A stretch of DNA of 64,000 bases, taken from 2-02-FULL-43-11-A sp964477065. GTDB lineage: Bacteria > Patescibacteriota > Microgenomatia > UBA1406 > HO2-37-13b. Positions 33,099-41,629 of this stretch are shown here, in pieces (positions within the stretch are counted from its first letter, which is position 1; every line of letters starts with the position of its first letter). Both the position numbers and the translations under genes were made by a program. The notes beneath the pieces are model-generated. The model was not told the DNA's origin. It worked only from the letters and a program-made list of their open reading frames with translations, and searched no databases. The stretch covers positions 1-64,000 of the forward strand of contig CAYZCU010000001.1 of NCBI GenBank assembly GCA_964477065.1, written 5' to 3'.

Positions 33099-33950
33099 CT
33101 ACAACCTATGTATCAAGGATTGAAGCGTACGAACATACGCCATCCCTCCATACAATCCCATCTCATCCCCCAACTGCGCCACACGAATTGCAGGGAGTTC
33201 TGGATATATAGGATGCTTCTTATCAGCATACATGATTTGAGAAAAATATTCTCGGACACGTTCAACATCGAGTGCTTCAGAAAGGACTAAACCACCACCA
33301 AGGACGATGGTGTCTGGTGACCACATGACGGTGACTGTACGCAGACCGAGTGCCAGATAGCGTGCAGATTCATCCCACACAGATTCATCCGTGATCTCAC
33401 GAGGTTCTTTACCAAATCTTCTTGCTAAAGCAGACCCTGATATACGGGCATCAAGCGTCATGGTTTTCCCTTCTTCATCAATAATCATATGCCCCGGTTC
33501 CGCTCCATAGACGCCATGCATAATCTTCCCATCGACAATAAGTGCTCCTCCAACCCCCGTACTGATCGTGATGTACGCCATATCTGATGAATCCTTGCCA
33601 GCACCATAGTGCGCTTCGCCCAGACCACACAAGGCCGAGTCATTTTCAAGATAGACAGGACATCCAAAGGCATGTCGCATCGTATCAACAAGTGATGCAT
33701 CTGACCATCCTTTCAAATGAGGAGCATAATGAATCGCCGTTTTATCTGCATTTAAAATAGCAGGTACCCCAATGATAATCCCGCGGATATGCTCGCCAAA
33801 AGGAGGTTTGAAATGCTCATGGATCAGATCAATGACATGAGATATGCCTGTGGCGTCAGTTGGAACAATAATCGGCTTCGAAAGTGCATCAAGCGTCAGT
33901 GAAGACGCAATTCTTGTCTTTGTCGCACCAATATCACAGAAAATATACAT
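33099..33950 (-). CDS. ROK-family sugar kinase (glucokinase-like)
   Basis: 283 residues from MYIFCDIGATKTRIASSL (phosphate-1 motif). Phosphate-2 and sugar-binding motifs follow: YLENDSALCGLGEAHYG, ITISTGVGGALIVDG and GVYGAEPGHMIIDEEGK. The zinc-binding CxCGxxGC motif normally after the GHM histidine is missing (replaced by EEGKTMTLDARISG), which also happens in some CPR and archaeal ROK proteins. Glucose is the likely substrate from context. The chosen start is 1 bp after the transketolase stop; a longer frame to 33989 would overlap transketolase. Confidence 0.85.
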   Translation of the reverse strand: MYIFCDIGATKTRIASSLTLDALSKPIIVPTDATGISHVIDLIHEHFKPPFGEHIRGIIIGVPAILNADKTAIHYAPHLKGWSDASLVDTMRHAFGCPVYLENDSALCGLGEAHYGAGKDSSDMAYITISTGVGGALIVDGKIMHGVYGAEPGHMIIDEEGKTMTLDARISGSALARRFGKEPREITDESVWDESARYLALGLRTVTVMWSPDTIVLGGGLVLSEALDVERVREYFSQIMYADKKHPIYPELPAIRVAQLGDEMGLYGGMAYVRTLQSLIHRL

Positions 33951-33951
33951 A

Positions 33952-35826
33952 TTATAATTCTCGCATAATTGATCGAACTTTATCTGCAATATGTTCTGCT
34001 GTCAAACCTTCATGTGCATATAATTGCTCTGCTGTCCCACTGTGAGGCATGTGTGTGACAGCACACGAATACACTCTCACGGGGCGCGATGACACGGCTG
34101 ATCGCACCGCATCTGCAAGTCCTCCCACACCATAATGGTCTTCAATCGCTACGAGCGCACGCGTTTGAACACCAGCTGTTTGGAGTGTTTGGACATCAAT
34201 AGGCTGGATACAATACGCATCAATCACACGCGTATATATATCTTCTTTTTTGAGAATTTCATGCGCTTTGAGTGCTTCGTACAGTGGCGCACCTGTGGCA
34301 ACAAGGGTGACAACATCTTTTGGTGATGTCTGCAAGGTCTTGCTTCCTCCCAATGGAAATTCCTCATGTTCGTCATAGAGCGGTTGGACATCGTTGCGCG
34401 TCGTACGCATGTACGTTATGCCCGCATGCTTGATGCATGCTCGTGCGAGCTTCTCTGTTGAAACATGATCAGCTGGTGACACGACAACAGCATTGTGCAA
34501 GGTACGAAATAATGCAATATCTTCAAGGCCCATTTGCGAGACACCATCTTGGCCGATTGAGACACCAACATGCGATCCAACACAATGTATCGGAAGACCT
34601 GCATACGCTGACATACGTAGCTGATCATAGGCTCGGGTAAAAAATGCTCCAAAAGTCGATACCCAAGGCATCTTACCTCGTGCTGATAGGCCACACGCGA
34701 CACCGATCATATTTTGCTCAGCGATGTACATTTCAAAAAATCTTTCAGGATAGGCTTTTTTGAAAGACTCTGAAAAGGTTGAATTACTAACCTCAGCATC
34801 CAGAACAACCATCTGTGGATACGTCGCATGCATCTGCACAAGTGCGTGCCCATAAGCTTTTCGAGGAGCAAGAGCACTATCATAGTCTTCTTTGAGCTCC
34901 TGCTTTTTTGGAATGTAGGGAGCTGGTTTGCGTTTTTCAGGAAGAGCCAGATGACCGCGAAGAGACAGATCAACAGGTCCGATCTCATCAAGAGCATCAT
35001 CGGCTTGTTCGCGTGTCAGCACTTTGCCATGCCATCCTTGGGCATCTTCGAGGTGTGCAATGCCTTTCCCTTTGACTGTCCGGGCAAGTATCATGATCGG
35101 CTTATCAGGTGGTGTCTTTCCCTGCATAATTAATTGGTATGCCTCTCCAATAGCATGCAGATCATGCCCATCGACTGCCAACGTGTGCCATCCACATGCC
35201 TCACATTTTTGTGCATACAAGTCAACATCATACCCATCCATAGTTTCTCCGCGTTGGCCTAACCTATTGATGTCTATAATGCCAATCAGGCTGGATAGCT
35301 TGTAGTGTGAAGCGATCTGCATCGCCTCCCAATTTGATCCTTCAGCCATTTCGCTATCCCCCAGAAGGACCCATGTTTTATAGGGAAGGTTATCAAGGTG
35401 TTGCGCATTGAGCGCCATTCCCACACCAACTGACAATCCTTGACCGAGAGACCCTGTGGGGACCTCTGTAAAAGGAAAGTTCATTGTTGGATGTCCCTCA
35501 AGCCGGCTTCCAAACTGTCGTAAGGTCAAAAGCTCTTCAGGACGAATACCTCCTGCAAGTGCCCACAGCGCATAAAAAAGTGGACTTGCATGGCCTTTTG
35601 AAAAAATAAGTCGGTCGTTATTTGGATAGCTTGGATGCTGGATATCGTAGCGAAATGACCCACCAAACATAAGTGCGACCATCAGCTCAACGGCAGAGAG
35701 AGAGGATGTCAGATGACCTGAACCTGCCTGCGTTGTCGATTGAATAATCCAATAACGAGCAAGCTGGCAAAGCTTGGCAAGATTATCGGTGGTGGTTTGT
35801 ACGGTTTCAGAGGATGTGTTCTGCAT
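33952..35826 (-). CDS. tkt: transketolase (full-length)
   Basis: 624 residues with N-terminal TPP-binding, central pyrimidine-binding and C-terminal domains in one chain. The TPP motif is WVLLGDSEMAEGSNWEAMQIASHYKLSSLIGIIDIN (near 150-185), earlier SGHLTSSLSAVELMVAL and SKGHASPLFYALWALAG; the PYR domain shows MYIAEQNMIGVACGLSARG with the catalytic Glu. Links pentose phosphates with glycolysis; in CPR bacteria the non-oxidative pentose phosphate branch is often the main source of ribose. It is the first gene of the six-gene glucan operon. TACTCT lies 8 nt before the ATG. Confidence 0.93.
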   Translation of the reverse strand: MQNTSSETVQTTTDNLAKLCQLARYWIIQSTTQAGSGHLTSSLSAVELMVALMFGGSFRYDIQHPSYPNNDRLIFSKGHASPLFYALWALAGGIRPEELLTLRQFGSRLEGHPTMNFPFTEVPTGSLGQGLSVGVGMALNAQHLDNLPYKTWVLLGDSEMAEGSNWEAMQIASHYKLSSLIGIIDINRLGQRGETMDGYDVDLYAQKCEACGWHTLAVDGHDLHAIGEAYQLIMQGKTPPDKPIMILARTVKGKGIAHLEDAQGWHGKVLTREQADDALDEIGPVDLSLRGHLALPEKRKPAPYIPKKQELKEDYDSALAPRKAYGHALVQMHATYPQMVVLDAEVSNSTFSESFKKAYPERFFEMYIAEQNMIGVACGLSARGKMPWVSTFGAFFTRAYDQLRMSAYAGLPIHCVGSHVGVSIGQDGVSQMGLEDIALFRTLHNAVVVSPADHVSTEKLARACIKHAGITYMRTTRNDVQPLYDEHEEFPLGGSKTLQTSPKDVVTLVATGAPLYEALKAHEILKKEDIYTRVIDAYCIQPIDVQTLQTAGVQTRALVAIEDHYGVGGLADAVRSAVSSRPVRVYSCAVTHMPHSGTAEQLYAHEGLTAEHIADKVRSIMREL

Positions 35827-35883
35827 GCGTATTTAGAGTAATACACCCGCATCCGAAATGCAATTAATGCCTATGCAGACAAG

Positions 35884-36750
35884 CTAACCGCCAAAGAGGG
35901 CAACAGAGTACGGACCTCCCCAACCTATCCCAATATCATGCAACGTGGGATTGATCAAAATAGCCTTGTGTCGAGGGCTGTGCATCCAGCCATCTACGGC
36001 TTCTTCGGGGGTGCGAACACGGCACGCGATGATTTCACCAACGCCCCCTTGGGTGTATCCTGCCTCCCGAGCTCGATCATCCGGCCACTTGCCCTGTGCA
36101 TCTTGGTGATTGCAGTGCGCCATAGCTGGGCCCTCTCCCACCCACAACGCATGGCTACGGGCTGCCTGTTGCAACGATGTATTCCATCCCACTGGTCCAG
36201 CCCCGTTTTCACTTCTGCGCTGGTTGATAAGCGTCAAGGTCTGCTCTTCCATCTGCTGAGGATTCAATGGCGGTGCAGAGGGCTCTGCAGGGGGTTGAGT
36301 CATCTCGGGAGGTCGTTGCGTTGGTGCTCGCGTCGGGCGCTGGGTTGGTGAGGGCGGTTGTGTCACGGATGCGGTTGGACGACGTGTGACCTGGGGCAAA
36401 GAGGTAATGGTCGGCGTCGGCACAGCGGTCACCAATGGCACGGGTGTCAACTGCGTATCACTGACAGGAATGTTAAACACATAGGGCGCAGGATACAGTG
36501 GATCAGACTCATCAACCGTATCTGTCGGCTGGCGGGATCGAACTGCTGATGCCAGCAAGCTGATATTATGGGGAAGGTCTTGGATTGACTCGACGATGCG
36601 CGCCGGTGCGTGAGCAACTGATCGTCGAAAGGCCGGTTGAACTATCGGAAGTGGTCCAAGAAAGACATAGTTCACCAATCCCCATGACACCATAAACCCA
36701 AGCACCTGACCAAGGACGAGCTTCCAATACCGATGCACGAGGTCTTTCAT
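35884..36750 (-). CDS. CAP/SCP-domain surface protein
   Basis: 288 residues. An N-terminal signal anchor (about 13-33), a Pro/Thr-rich stalk (about 100-165, repeated PTxxP units such as SPTQRPTRAPTQRP) and a C-terminal CAP domain: LTLINQRRSENGAGPVGWNTSLQQAARSHALWV, MAHCNHQDAQG, GGVGEIIACRVRTPEEAVDGWMHSPRHKAILIN, GIGWGGPYSVALFGG. The conserved His and Glu of the CAP cavity are present. It is displayed outside the cell; CAP proteins have varied roles (adhesion, lipid binding, proteolysis). Co-transcribed with the gene 2 bp upstream. Confidence 0.88.
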   Translation of the reverse strand: MKDLVHRYWKLVLGQVLGFMVSWGLVNYVFLGPLPIVQPAFRRSVAHAPARIVESIQDLPHNISLLASAVRSRQPTDTVDESDPLYPAPYVFNIPVSDTQLTPVPLVTAVPTPTITSLPQVTRRPTASVTQPPSPTQRPTRAPTQRPPEMTQPPAEPSAPPLNPQQMEEQTLTLINQRRSENGAGPVGWNTSLQQAARSHALWVGEGPAMAHCNHQDAQGKWPDDRAREAGYTQGGVGEIIACRVRTPEEAVDGWMHSPRHKAILINPTLHDIGIGWGGPYSVALFGG

Positions 36751-36752
36751 GA

Positions 36753-37286
36753 TTAGTGTTCCTCAATATTAATTATATGTTGAGCCGTATCATGCTTCAC
36801 CGTCAGGCTATACGTATATTCTTTCAAGGCATCATGATCTTTCGATTCAATTAATTCGAGACCTTCAACCCCGGACGTATTTTTGAGGTACACAGCGATA
36901 GCTTTATCCGATGAACCAATCACCTTGAGGGTATAGAGTGTCTCTTGCGGAGGGGTGAGGAGGATCCATGTGACAGTCCCCAACATCGCATCTGGCATAC
37001 TTTCAGAATGGGGAATGTCATTGCGCAGGCCTGTCAGAGTCGATCCAGATATACGACCTTGACTATCAATGAGTTCAACTCGCTGACCATCAGGAATAGC
37101 TATTTTCAAGGTACTCTCCACGGATTGTGGGGCAACGGTTGGTTGCGGGAGTGGCGTCACAGCTGTGAGCCGTCGGGTAGGTAAGGGTTGGGCGGGCTGT
37201 TGTGGTATCAACCTATCTCGGAACATACCAAAGCCTATAACACAGATCATGGATATGAAGAAAAAAAGCGCGGTAACTTTCGTCAT
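36753..37286 (-). CDS. secreted or anchored protein of unknown function
   Basis: 177 residues with an N-terminal membrane segment (4-22), a Pro/Thr/Gln-rich linker (about 28-58) and a beta-rich C-terminal part (KIAIPDGQRVELIDSQGRISG, TVTWILLTPPQETLYTLKVIG). The last part, with YTLKVIGSSDKAIAVYLKN, resembles an Ig-like or pre-peptidase-type extracellular beta-sandwich. It is 2 bp upstream of the CAP gene and probably its surface partner. TATATA precedes the ATG by about 7 nt. Confidence 0.6.
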   Translation of the reverse strand: MTKVTALFFFISMICVIGFGMFRDRLIPQQPAQPLPTRRLTAVTPLPQPTVAPQSVESTLKIAIPDGQRVELIDSQGRISGSTLTGLRNDIPHSESMPDAMLGTVTWILLTPPQETLYTLKVIGSSDKAIAVYLKNTSGVEGLELIESKDHDALKEYTYSLTVKHDTAQHIINIEEH

Positions 37287-37307
37287 ACTTCATTATATAC
37301 AGGTTAC

Positions 37308-38189
37308 CTATGAAAATACCTCTCCCTGCCATCCAGGAGAATGAACGACCTGCATATCCTGATTAACGAGAACATATTCGAAATCAAAATGGTCACGAAG
37401 GTCATCGGGGGGTATTAAAAATAGGGTTGTTGCAAGAGCATCTGCATACATCGCACTCTCTGCCACAACCCACGTCGCACGTATATACTCTGGAGACTGC
37501 AACGTATGTGGATCAATAATATGATGTTGCTTTCCCCACGTTCGCCGATTGCTTCCTGAGCTTGCGATTGCTTGATTGTTCAGCATACATATGCCTATTG
37601 CCTGGTCCGGATTTTCAGGATGCTCTAAACCGACACGCAGACTGGATGATCCAACATGTTTCATATCCCCACTTCCATTGACCGATATGGACGTGTAACC
37701 CTTTTTAGTTAGCAGCTCAATCAACAGATCGACCGCACAGCCTTTCCCAACAGCGCCAAAATCAATGGCAACGGGGCAGGCAAGCTCTATTTCAGCATCA
37801 TTGATGATCGTGATGACATCAGTGAGCAGAGGGGCATTTCTGACAACTGATTTTCTTGTGAGTGAATATGAGGCGTCATATCCCATATCCTCAAGCACCT
37901 CAGCGATACATGGATTAAACACTCCATGGGTAATCTGCGAAAGTTGAAAACATAGATGCACCATCATCATGAATGGCTTCGGGACACTGACACGCCCTTG
38001 AGTGTGCCGAAGCTGACTCACAAACGAGTCCTGCTTAAACCGAGAATAGGTTGCTTCGAAATCATCTAAAAAATCCTCGATCACGTGAGTAAGTGATTCA
38101 TGCTGTGAAGGAGGACAGGCATCGACATCTATGTCCCATGGCGAGCCCATCGCGTGATGCGTCATATGAAAACGTTCATCACGAGCCAT
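37308..38189 (-). CDS. apbE: ApbE-type FAD:protein FMN transferase
   Basis: 293 residues. ApbE signatures: HHAMGSPWDIDVDA at the N-terminus, FEATYSRFKQDSFVSQL, VAIDFGAVGKGCAVDLLIELL (FAD binding), SVNGSGDMKHVG and the C-terminal metal/FAD region IASSGSNRRTWGKQHHIIDPHT followed by AESAMYADALATTLFL. The enzyme uses FAD to attach FMN covalently to a Thr or Ser of a target protein. No signal peptide is visible, so it may act inside or the start may be longer. The FMN-binding protein 2 bp upstream is the obvious target. Confidence 0.92.
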   Translation of the reverse strand: MARDERFHMTHHAMGSPWDIDVDACPPSQHESLTHVIEDFLDDFEATYSRFKQDSFVSQLRHTQGRVSVPKPFMMMVHLCFQLSQITHGVFNPCIAEVLEDMGYDASYSLTRKSVVRNAPLLTDVITIINDAEIELACPVAIDFGAVGKGCAVDLLIELLTKKGYTSISVNGSGDMKHVGSSSLRVGLEHPENPDQAIGICMLNNQAIASSGSNRRTWGKQHHIIDPHTLQSPEYIRATWVVAESAMYADALATTLFLIPPDDLRDHFDFEYVLVNQDMQVVHSPGWQGEVFS

Positions 38190-38191
38190 AG

Positions 38192-38647
38192 CTATCCTTG
38201 AGCTTGTTTGACAATTTGGGCAACAGCATCGTTGAAGCCTTGTGGCGTCAATGATGAAGCGGCGACTTTTTCAAGTTTCAGGGTGCGAATATCTTTGCCT
38301 ACGACTTGTGGGGCAAAAGCATCCTTAAAAATTCCTTGGAAGCGTGCCGTCGTATCGTTAGACGGGACAACCGTCACTTCTGCTGTTACGATAGTATTAT
38401 TTTTGATCTGCAGTTTGACACCGAGGGATTCTTCACCTTCTGGAGATTGATAGTGCCCTGTTGAGGTATACGTCCCATCTTTGAGCATAGAATCCACACG
38501 TGGTGGTTGTGCTTGGTCACTAGGCAGAGCAGTAATCTGCGTTGTCACTGCATCCCCCTGTGGCTTTTGTGTTGAGGAGTATTGAAAGACAGCGATACCA
38601 ATAATTGCAAATGCGACTATAGCGAGCCCGAGTGTTTTAGAATTCAT
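38192..38647 (-). CDS. FMN-binding domain protein, membrane-anchored
   Basis: 151 residues: an N-terminal membrane anchor (6-22), a Thr/Gln/Pro linker, then an FMN_bind-type domain MLKDGTYTSTGHYQSPEGEESLGVKLQIKNNTIVTAEV ... IFKDAFAPQVVGKDIRTLKLEKVAASSLTPQGFNDAVAQI. The ASSLT stretch corresponds to the SGATxT/GASLT site where ApbE attaches FMN; Thr or Ser there is the likely acceptor. It would carry an extracytosolic flavin for one- or two-electron transfer. Overlaps functionally with apbE downstream and the divergent RnfD-like gene. Confidence 0.82.
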   Translation of the reverse strand: MNSKTLGLAIVAFAIIGIAVFQYSSTQKPQGDAVTTQITALPSDQAQPPRVDSMLKDGTYTSTGHYQSPEGEESLGVKLQIKNNTIVTAEVTVVPSNDTTARFQGIFKDAFAPQVVGKDIRTLKLEKVAASSLTPQGFNDAVAQIVKQAQG

Positions 38648-38691
38648 ATCTGTTTGTAAATGTGTAACAATCGTTCTAGAATGGTTTGGTC

Positions 38692-39567
38692 ATGATAACA
38701 CAGTTACTGCAACGCTTCAATCTCAAAAGCACGCTTGTTCAATGTGCGATCTTATTGAGTATTTTCGCACTTCTTGCTTGTCTCGATCTTGGGAGCTTTG
38801 CACTTCAAGGATACACGGGGTTTATGCTGATGATACTTATGACCGTTGGGGTATCCCATATTGTCCAAACTCACGCTCCCCTTATCGGCTTCCAAACAGT
38901 CAATCTATACATATCATATATGTTGCTCTTTTTGCTTATCCACCCGATACATTCCTCACTCTGGCTCATTTTTGCAGGGCTGGTCCTGATTGCACAAAAA
39001 TATCTCCTTCGACCTGCCATACGCATTTTTAACCCGACCGCTTTTGCACTTCTGATAACGTATCTCGCAAGCACTATCACGCACGCTCTTGGATGGACAG
39101 ATACTTTACTCATCTCCTGGTGGGGGACAGATATGATTCAAAGTGAGATTTTTACGACAGGACTTCTGAGAATAATCATCCCCTCTCTTTTACTCATTGG
39201 CTGTGTCTATTTTGTGATGAGCTTTCATAAAGTGCTCCTTGCATCAACTTTTTTTATGACATTTACCGCTGGTGTTCTTATGCATGATTTGAGCACAACC
39301 TTCTCATCCACTGCATCACTTACGTTTATCACCGCATCGTTTTTTAATGCAATCGCATTTATGACCTGTATCATGATCTGTGAACCCAAAACATCCCCTG
39401 CATTTACCAAACATCAAGCACTCATAGGTGTCCTTGGAGGCGGGCTCCTCTACCTTCTCACACGCACCCCAGCTTCCACATTTGCCATTGCAGATCCGCT
39501 GATCACAACAATTCTTCTCGTCAACCTCATCACCTACCCTCTCAAGAAATATGGCATACTGAAATAA
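38692..39567 (+). CDS. RnfD/NqrB-like polytopic membrane protein
   Basis: About 291 residues with eight to ten membrane helices. RIFNPTAFALLITYL is the hallmark NP-A-F motif of the NqrB/RnfD family, and the C-terminal CEPKTSPAFTKHQALIGVLGGGLLYLLTR corresponds to the EPxTSP..G...YG region of RnfD. These subunits carry flavin and conduct electrons (and Na+ in Nqr/Rnf) across the membrane. The partners RnfABCEG are absent here. I chose the ATG at 38692; TAGAAT is 9 nt upstream. A TTG at 38686 is possible. Its stop overlaps the next ATG (TAATG). Confidence 0.8.
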   Translation: MITQLLQRFNLKSTLVQCAILLSIFALLACLDLGSFALQGYTGFMLMILMTVGVSHIVQTHAPLIGFQTVNLYISYMLLFLLIHPIHSSLWLIFAGLVLIAQKYLLRPAIRIFNPTAFALLITYLASTITHALGWTDTLLISWWGTDMIQSEIFTTGLLRIIIPSLLLIGCVYFVMSFHKVLLASTFFMTFTAGVLMHDLSTTFSSTASLTFITASFFNAIAFMTCIMICEPKTSPAFTKHQALIGVLGGGLLYLLTRTPASTFAIADPLITTILLVNLITYPLKKYGILK

Positions 39568-40463
39568 TGAATTTTTTTAAGCACCATATGTGGGCAGTCG
39601 TCCTCACTGGATTAATCGTGAGCTTCACCTTTCCAGCAATAGGTATCCTCATCAGCCCATTCCTTCATCCACTCTTTATGTACCTGATGTTTTTGAGTAC
39701 GTTGACAATTAATGTCCCTCTACTCATCAAAGATGCGCAACACCCACAAAAAAGTTTGTTCGTATTGCTGATTATTCATATCGTTTCTCCACTAATTGTG
39801 TTTCTTTGTAAGCCCCTCTTTTCACAGGAGATTTTCCTTGGGCTTATCATTGCAACAAGCGTGCCAAGTGGGGTATCTGCAATTTTCTTGACACATCTTT
39901 TCAAAGGAGATACAACGCGAGCGCTGTTTACCACAAGCCTTTCAAACATGATTACGCCCTTTGTTGTGCCTTTAAGCATCTATATTTTTGCTCATACTGA
40001 AGTTGACGTGCATCCTGTAGGTATGATGGTAACAGCGATTAAACTCATATTCATCCCTGCAATCTGTGCTCACTATGTCGCCAAAACGTCTTGGAAAGCA
40101 CGCTTAGAAAAAAATAACACAGAGGTTATGCTTGCACTGTTGTTGCTCATCATTGTAGGAATTATTGCACCTGTCAGATCATATCTGACGGATAATATAT
40201 TGTTGACACTCACCTTGTGCGCATATGTTGGAACATTGATCAGTTTTGATTTTATCTTAGGATTTCGTCTCGGTTCGCACACGTCTGAAAAAATCGCCTA
40301 CGCAATTACGGCCAGCTTTCGAAGCTTTGCGCTTGCGACATTGCTTGCGCTTACGTATTTCAATGGCGTCGTTGCACTTCCTGCAATTACGTATACCATT
40401 ATGACCAGTCTTCTACTCATTCCTATGCAATGGTTTATTGAAGGTCAGCACACTGCACGCTGA
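39567..40463 (+). CDS. BASS/bile acid:Na+ symporter-like membrane transporter
   Basis: 298 residues, about nine membrane helices of the bile acid:sodium symporter/arsenite-permease (SBF) superfamily: FLSTLTINVPLLIKDAQHP, LFSQEIFLGLIIATSVPSGVSAIFLTHLFKGDTTRALFTTSLSNMITPFVVPLSIYIF (the crossover helix region with conserved polar residues) and FDFILGFRLG. It probably imports an organic anion or similar solute with Na+. Translationally coupled (TAATG) to the RnfD/NqrB-like protein, which suggests a Na+-linked partnership. Substrate unknown. Confidence 0.78.
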   Translation: MNFFKHHMWAVVLTGLIVSFTFPAIGILISPFLHPLFMYLMFLSTLTINVPLLIKDAQHPQKSLFVLLIIHIVSPLIVFLCKPLFSQEIFLGLIIATSVPSGVSAIFLTHLFKGDTTRALFTTSLSNMITPFVVPLSIYIFAHTEVDVHPVGMMVTAIKLIFIPAICAHYVAKTSWKARLEKNNTEVMLALLLLIIVGIIAPVRSYLTDNILLTLTLCAYVGTLISFDFILGFRLGSHTSEKIAYAITASFRSFALATLLALTYFNGVVALPAITYTIMTSLLLIPMQWFIEGQHTAR

Positions 40464-40465
40464 GC

Positions 40466-40507
40466 AAAAAAAAGCCACGGCTGAAAAGATATTCATAACC
40501 GTGGCTT
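40466..40507 (-). terminator. terminator of the lysine-rich protein gene
   Basis: AAGCCACGG and CCGTGGCTT form a 9-bp stem with an 18-nt loop, followed on the minus strand by eight T (complement of 40466-40473). It also lies just after the plus-strand transporter gene, so it may stop both transcripts. Confidence 0.8.
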
Positions 40508-40514
40508 AAAAAAG

Positions 40515-40700
40515 TTATTTCTTTTTTTTTGTTGCTGGCTTTCGAACGGTTTTCTTTACCGTCTTTTTTACTGCCTTCTTAACTGTCTTTTTGGCAGGTT
40601 TCTTAACTACTTTTTTGACTGTCTTTTTAACAGCTTTCTTTACAGTAGCTTTTTTTGGAGCAGCTTTCTTGGTTGTTGTCTTTTTTGTAGCTTTCTTCAT
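40515..40700 (-). CDS. lysine-rich histone H1-like DNA-binding protein
   Basis: 61 residues composed almost wholly of Lys, Ala, Thr, Val and Pro in imperfect repeats of KKAVKKTVKK and KKPAKK. This composition matches the C-terminal tails of histone H1 and the bacterial H1-like (HC1/HC2, HupB-tail) proteins; it probably binds and compacts nucleic acid non-specifically. The ATG at 40700 has AGGAGGTG 7 nt upstream, one of the best ribosome binding sites here, so the protein is probably abundant. A strong terminator follows. Confidence 0.8.
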   Translation of the reverse strand: MKKATKKTTTKKAAPKKATVKKAVKKTVKKVVKKPAKKTVKKAVKKTVKKTVRKPATKKKK

Positions 40701-40862
40701 GTAACCCACCTCCTTCCGAATGTACAAATATCATTGAGCTCATTTTGCCTCAACACTCTGGCGTGCTGTAGCGCATTGATCTCACATATTTCATGGTACT
40801 CTGTCAGCAAAAGTAATTACAAGTGGTAAATACGTTTCGCAGTGTGGTAACGTGTTAACGAT

Positions 40863-41585
40863 ATGAAATTGTTTGATCTGATCGTCACCGTAAATACTGG
40901 TCTTATTGGAGGAGCAACGCTCATTGGACTTGTGAGTTCGCCATTTTTTTATTCCACACCGACAGCAGTTGAGGCACCACAGGTAGCACAGAAGCCAGTT
41001 ACATCAGCAGTTGTTGCAGGAGCATATACCCATATCCTTCCTACGATGACACCAACCCCGACACCAACTCCACGTATCGTGAGTGATCCAATTCACATTG
41101 ATATTCCTAACTTGAGCATCTCAACAGACATAGTGCCTGTTGGCATCACTCCTCAAAATGTGATGGAAGTGCCAAGTGACACAACAAAAATCGGCTGGTT
41201 TTCGGGGAGTCCAAAGCCTGGTGAAGAACTGGATCGTGCGTCGATTTTGACAGGACACTTTGACACAACCAGTGGAGAGCCGGGGATTTTTTATCAGCTT
41301 GAGACAATTGAATATGGCGATGAGATCCATATTCGAAGTGTCGATGGATCGACCTCTGTTTTCACAGTTACTGATGTCGTCAGTCATCCTCTTGAGGATT
41401 TTCCACAAGAAATTGTCTATGGAAAAACAGATGGGACGTATATCAAACTTATCACCTGTGATGGAGTTTGGAATCCAGGGGCACATTCGTATTCACAACG
41501 GCTTGTTGTGACAGCCAAATTTGACCATATCCTGGATACAGTTACAACGCAAAGTGACTCTGAGGCTCTACAACCTTTAAACTAG
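40863..41585 (+). CDS. sortase (class F-like) transpeptidase
   Basis: 240 residues: N-terminal membrane anchor (about 7-28), a PTPTP linker (about 60-72) and the sortase beta-barrel. The catalytic His132 (LTGHFD), Cys199 (LITCDG) and Arg213 (SQRLVV) are all present. It cleaves a C-terminal sorting motif on surface proteins and joins them to an amine acceptor on the cell envelope. The next three genes encode Pro/Thr-rich surface proteins, two with LPVAG or LPVTG signals, so they are the probable substrates. 45-bp gap to the first. Confidence 0.93.
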   Translation: MKLFDLIVTVNTGLIGGATLIGLVSSPFFYSTPTAVEAPQVAQKPVTSAVVAGAYTHILPTMTPTPTPTPRIVSDPIHIDIPNLSISTDIVPVGITPQNVMEVPSDTTKIGWFSGSPKPGEELDRASILTGHFDTTSGEPGIFYQLETIEYGDEIHIRSVDGSTSVFTVTDVVSHPLEDFPQEIVYGKTDGTYIKLITCDGVWNPGAHSYSQRLVVTAKFDHILDTVTTQSDSEALQPLN

Positions 41586-41629
41586 TTGCTTTTTTATAGC
41601 GAATCGCGCACAATGATTCTAGACGTCTT

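Noticed and set aside
33951..33989. Longer start of the ROK kinase
   Set aside because: Would overlap the transketolase 3' end; the phosphate motif begins right at the ATG at 33950.
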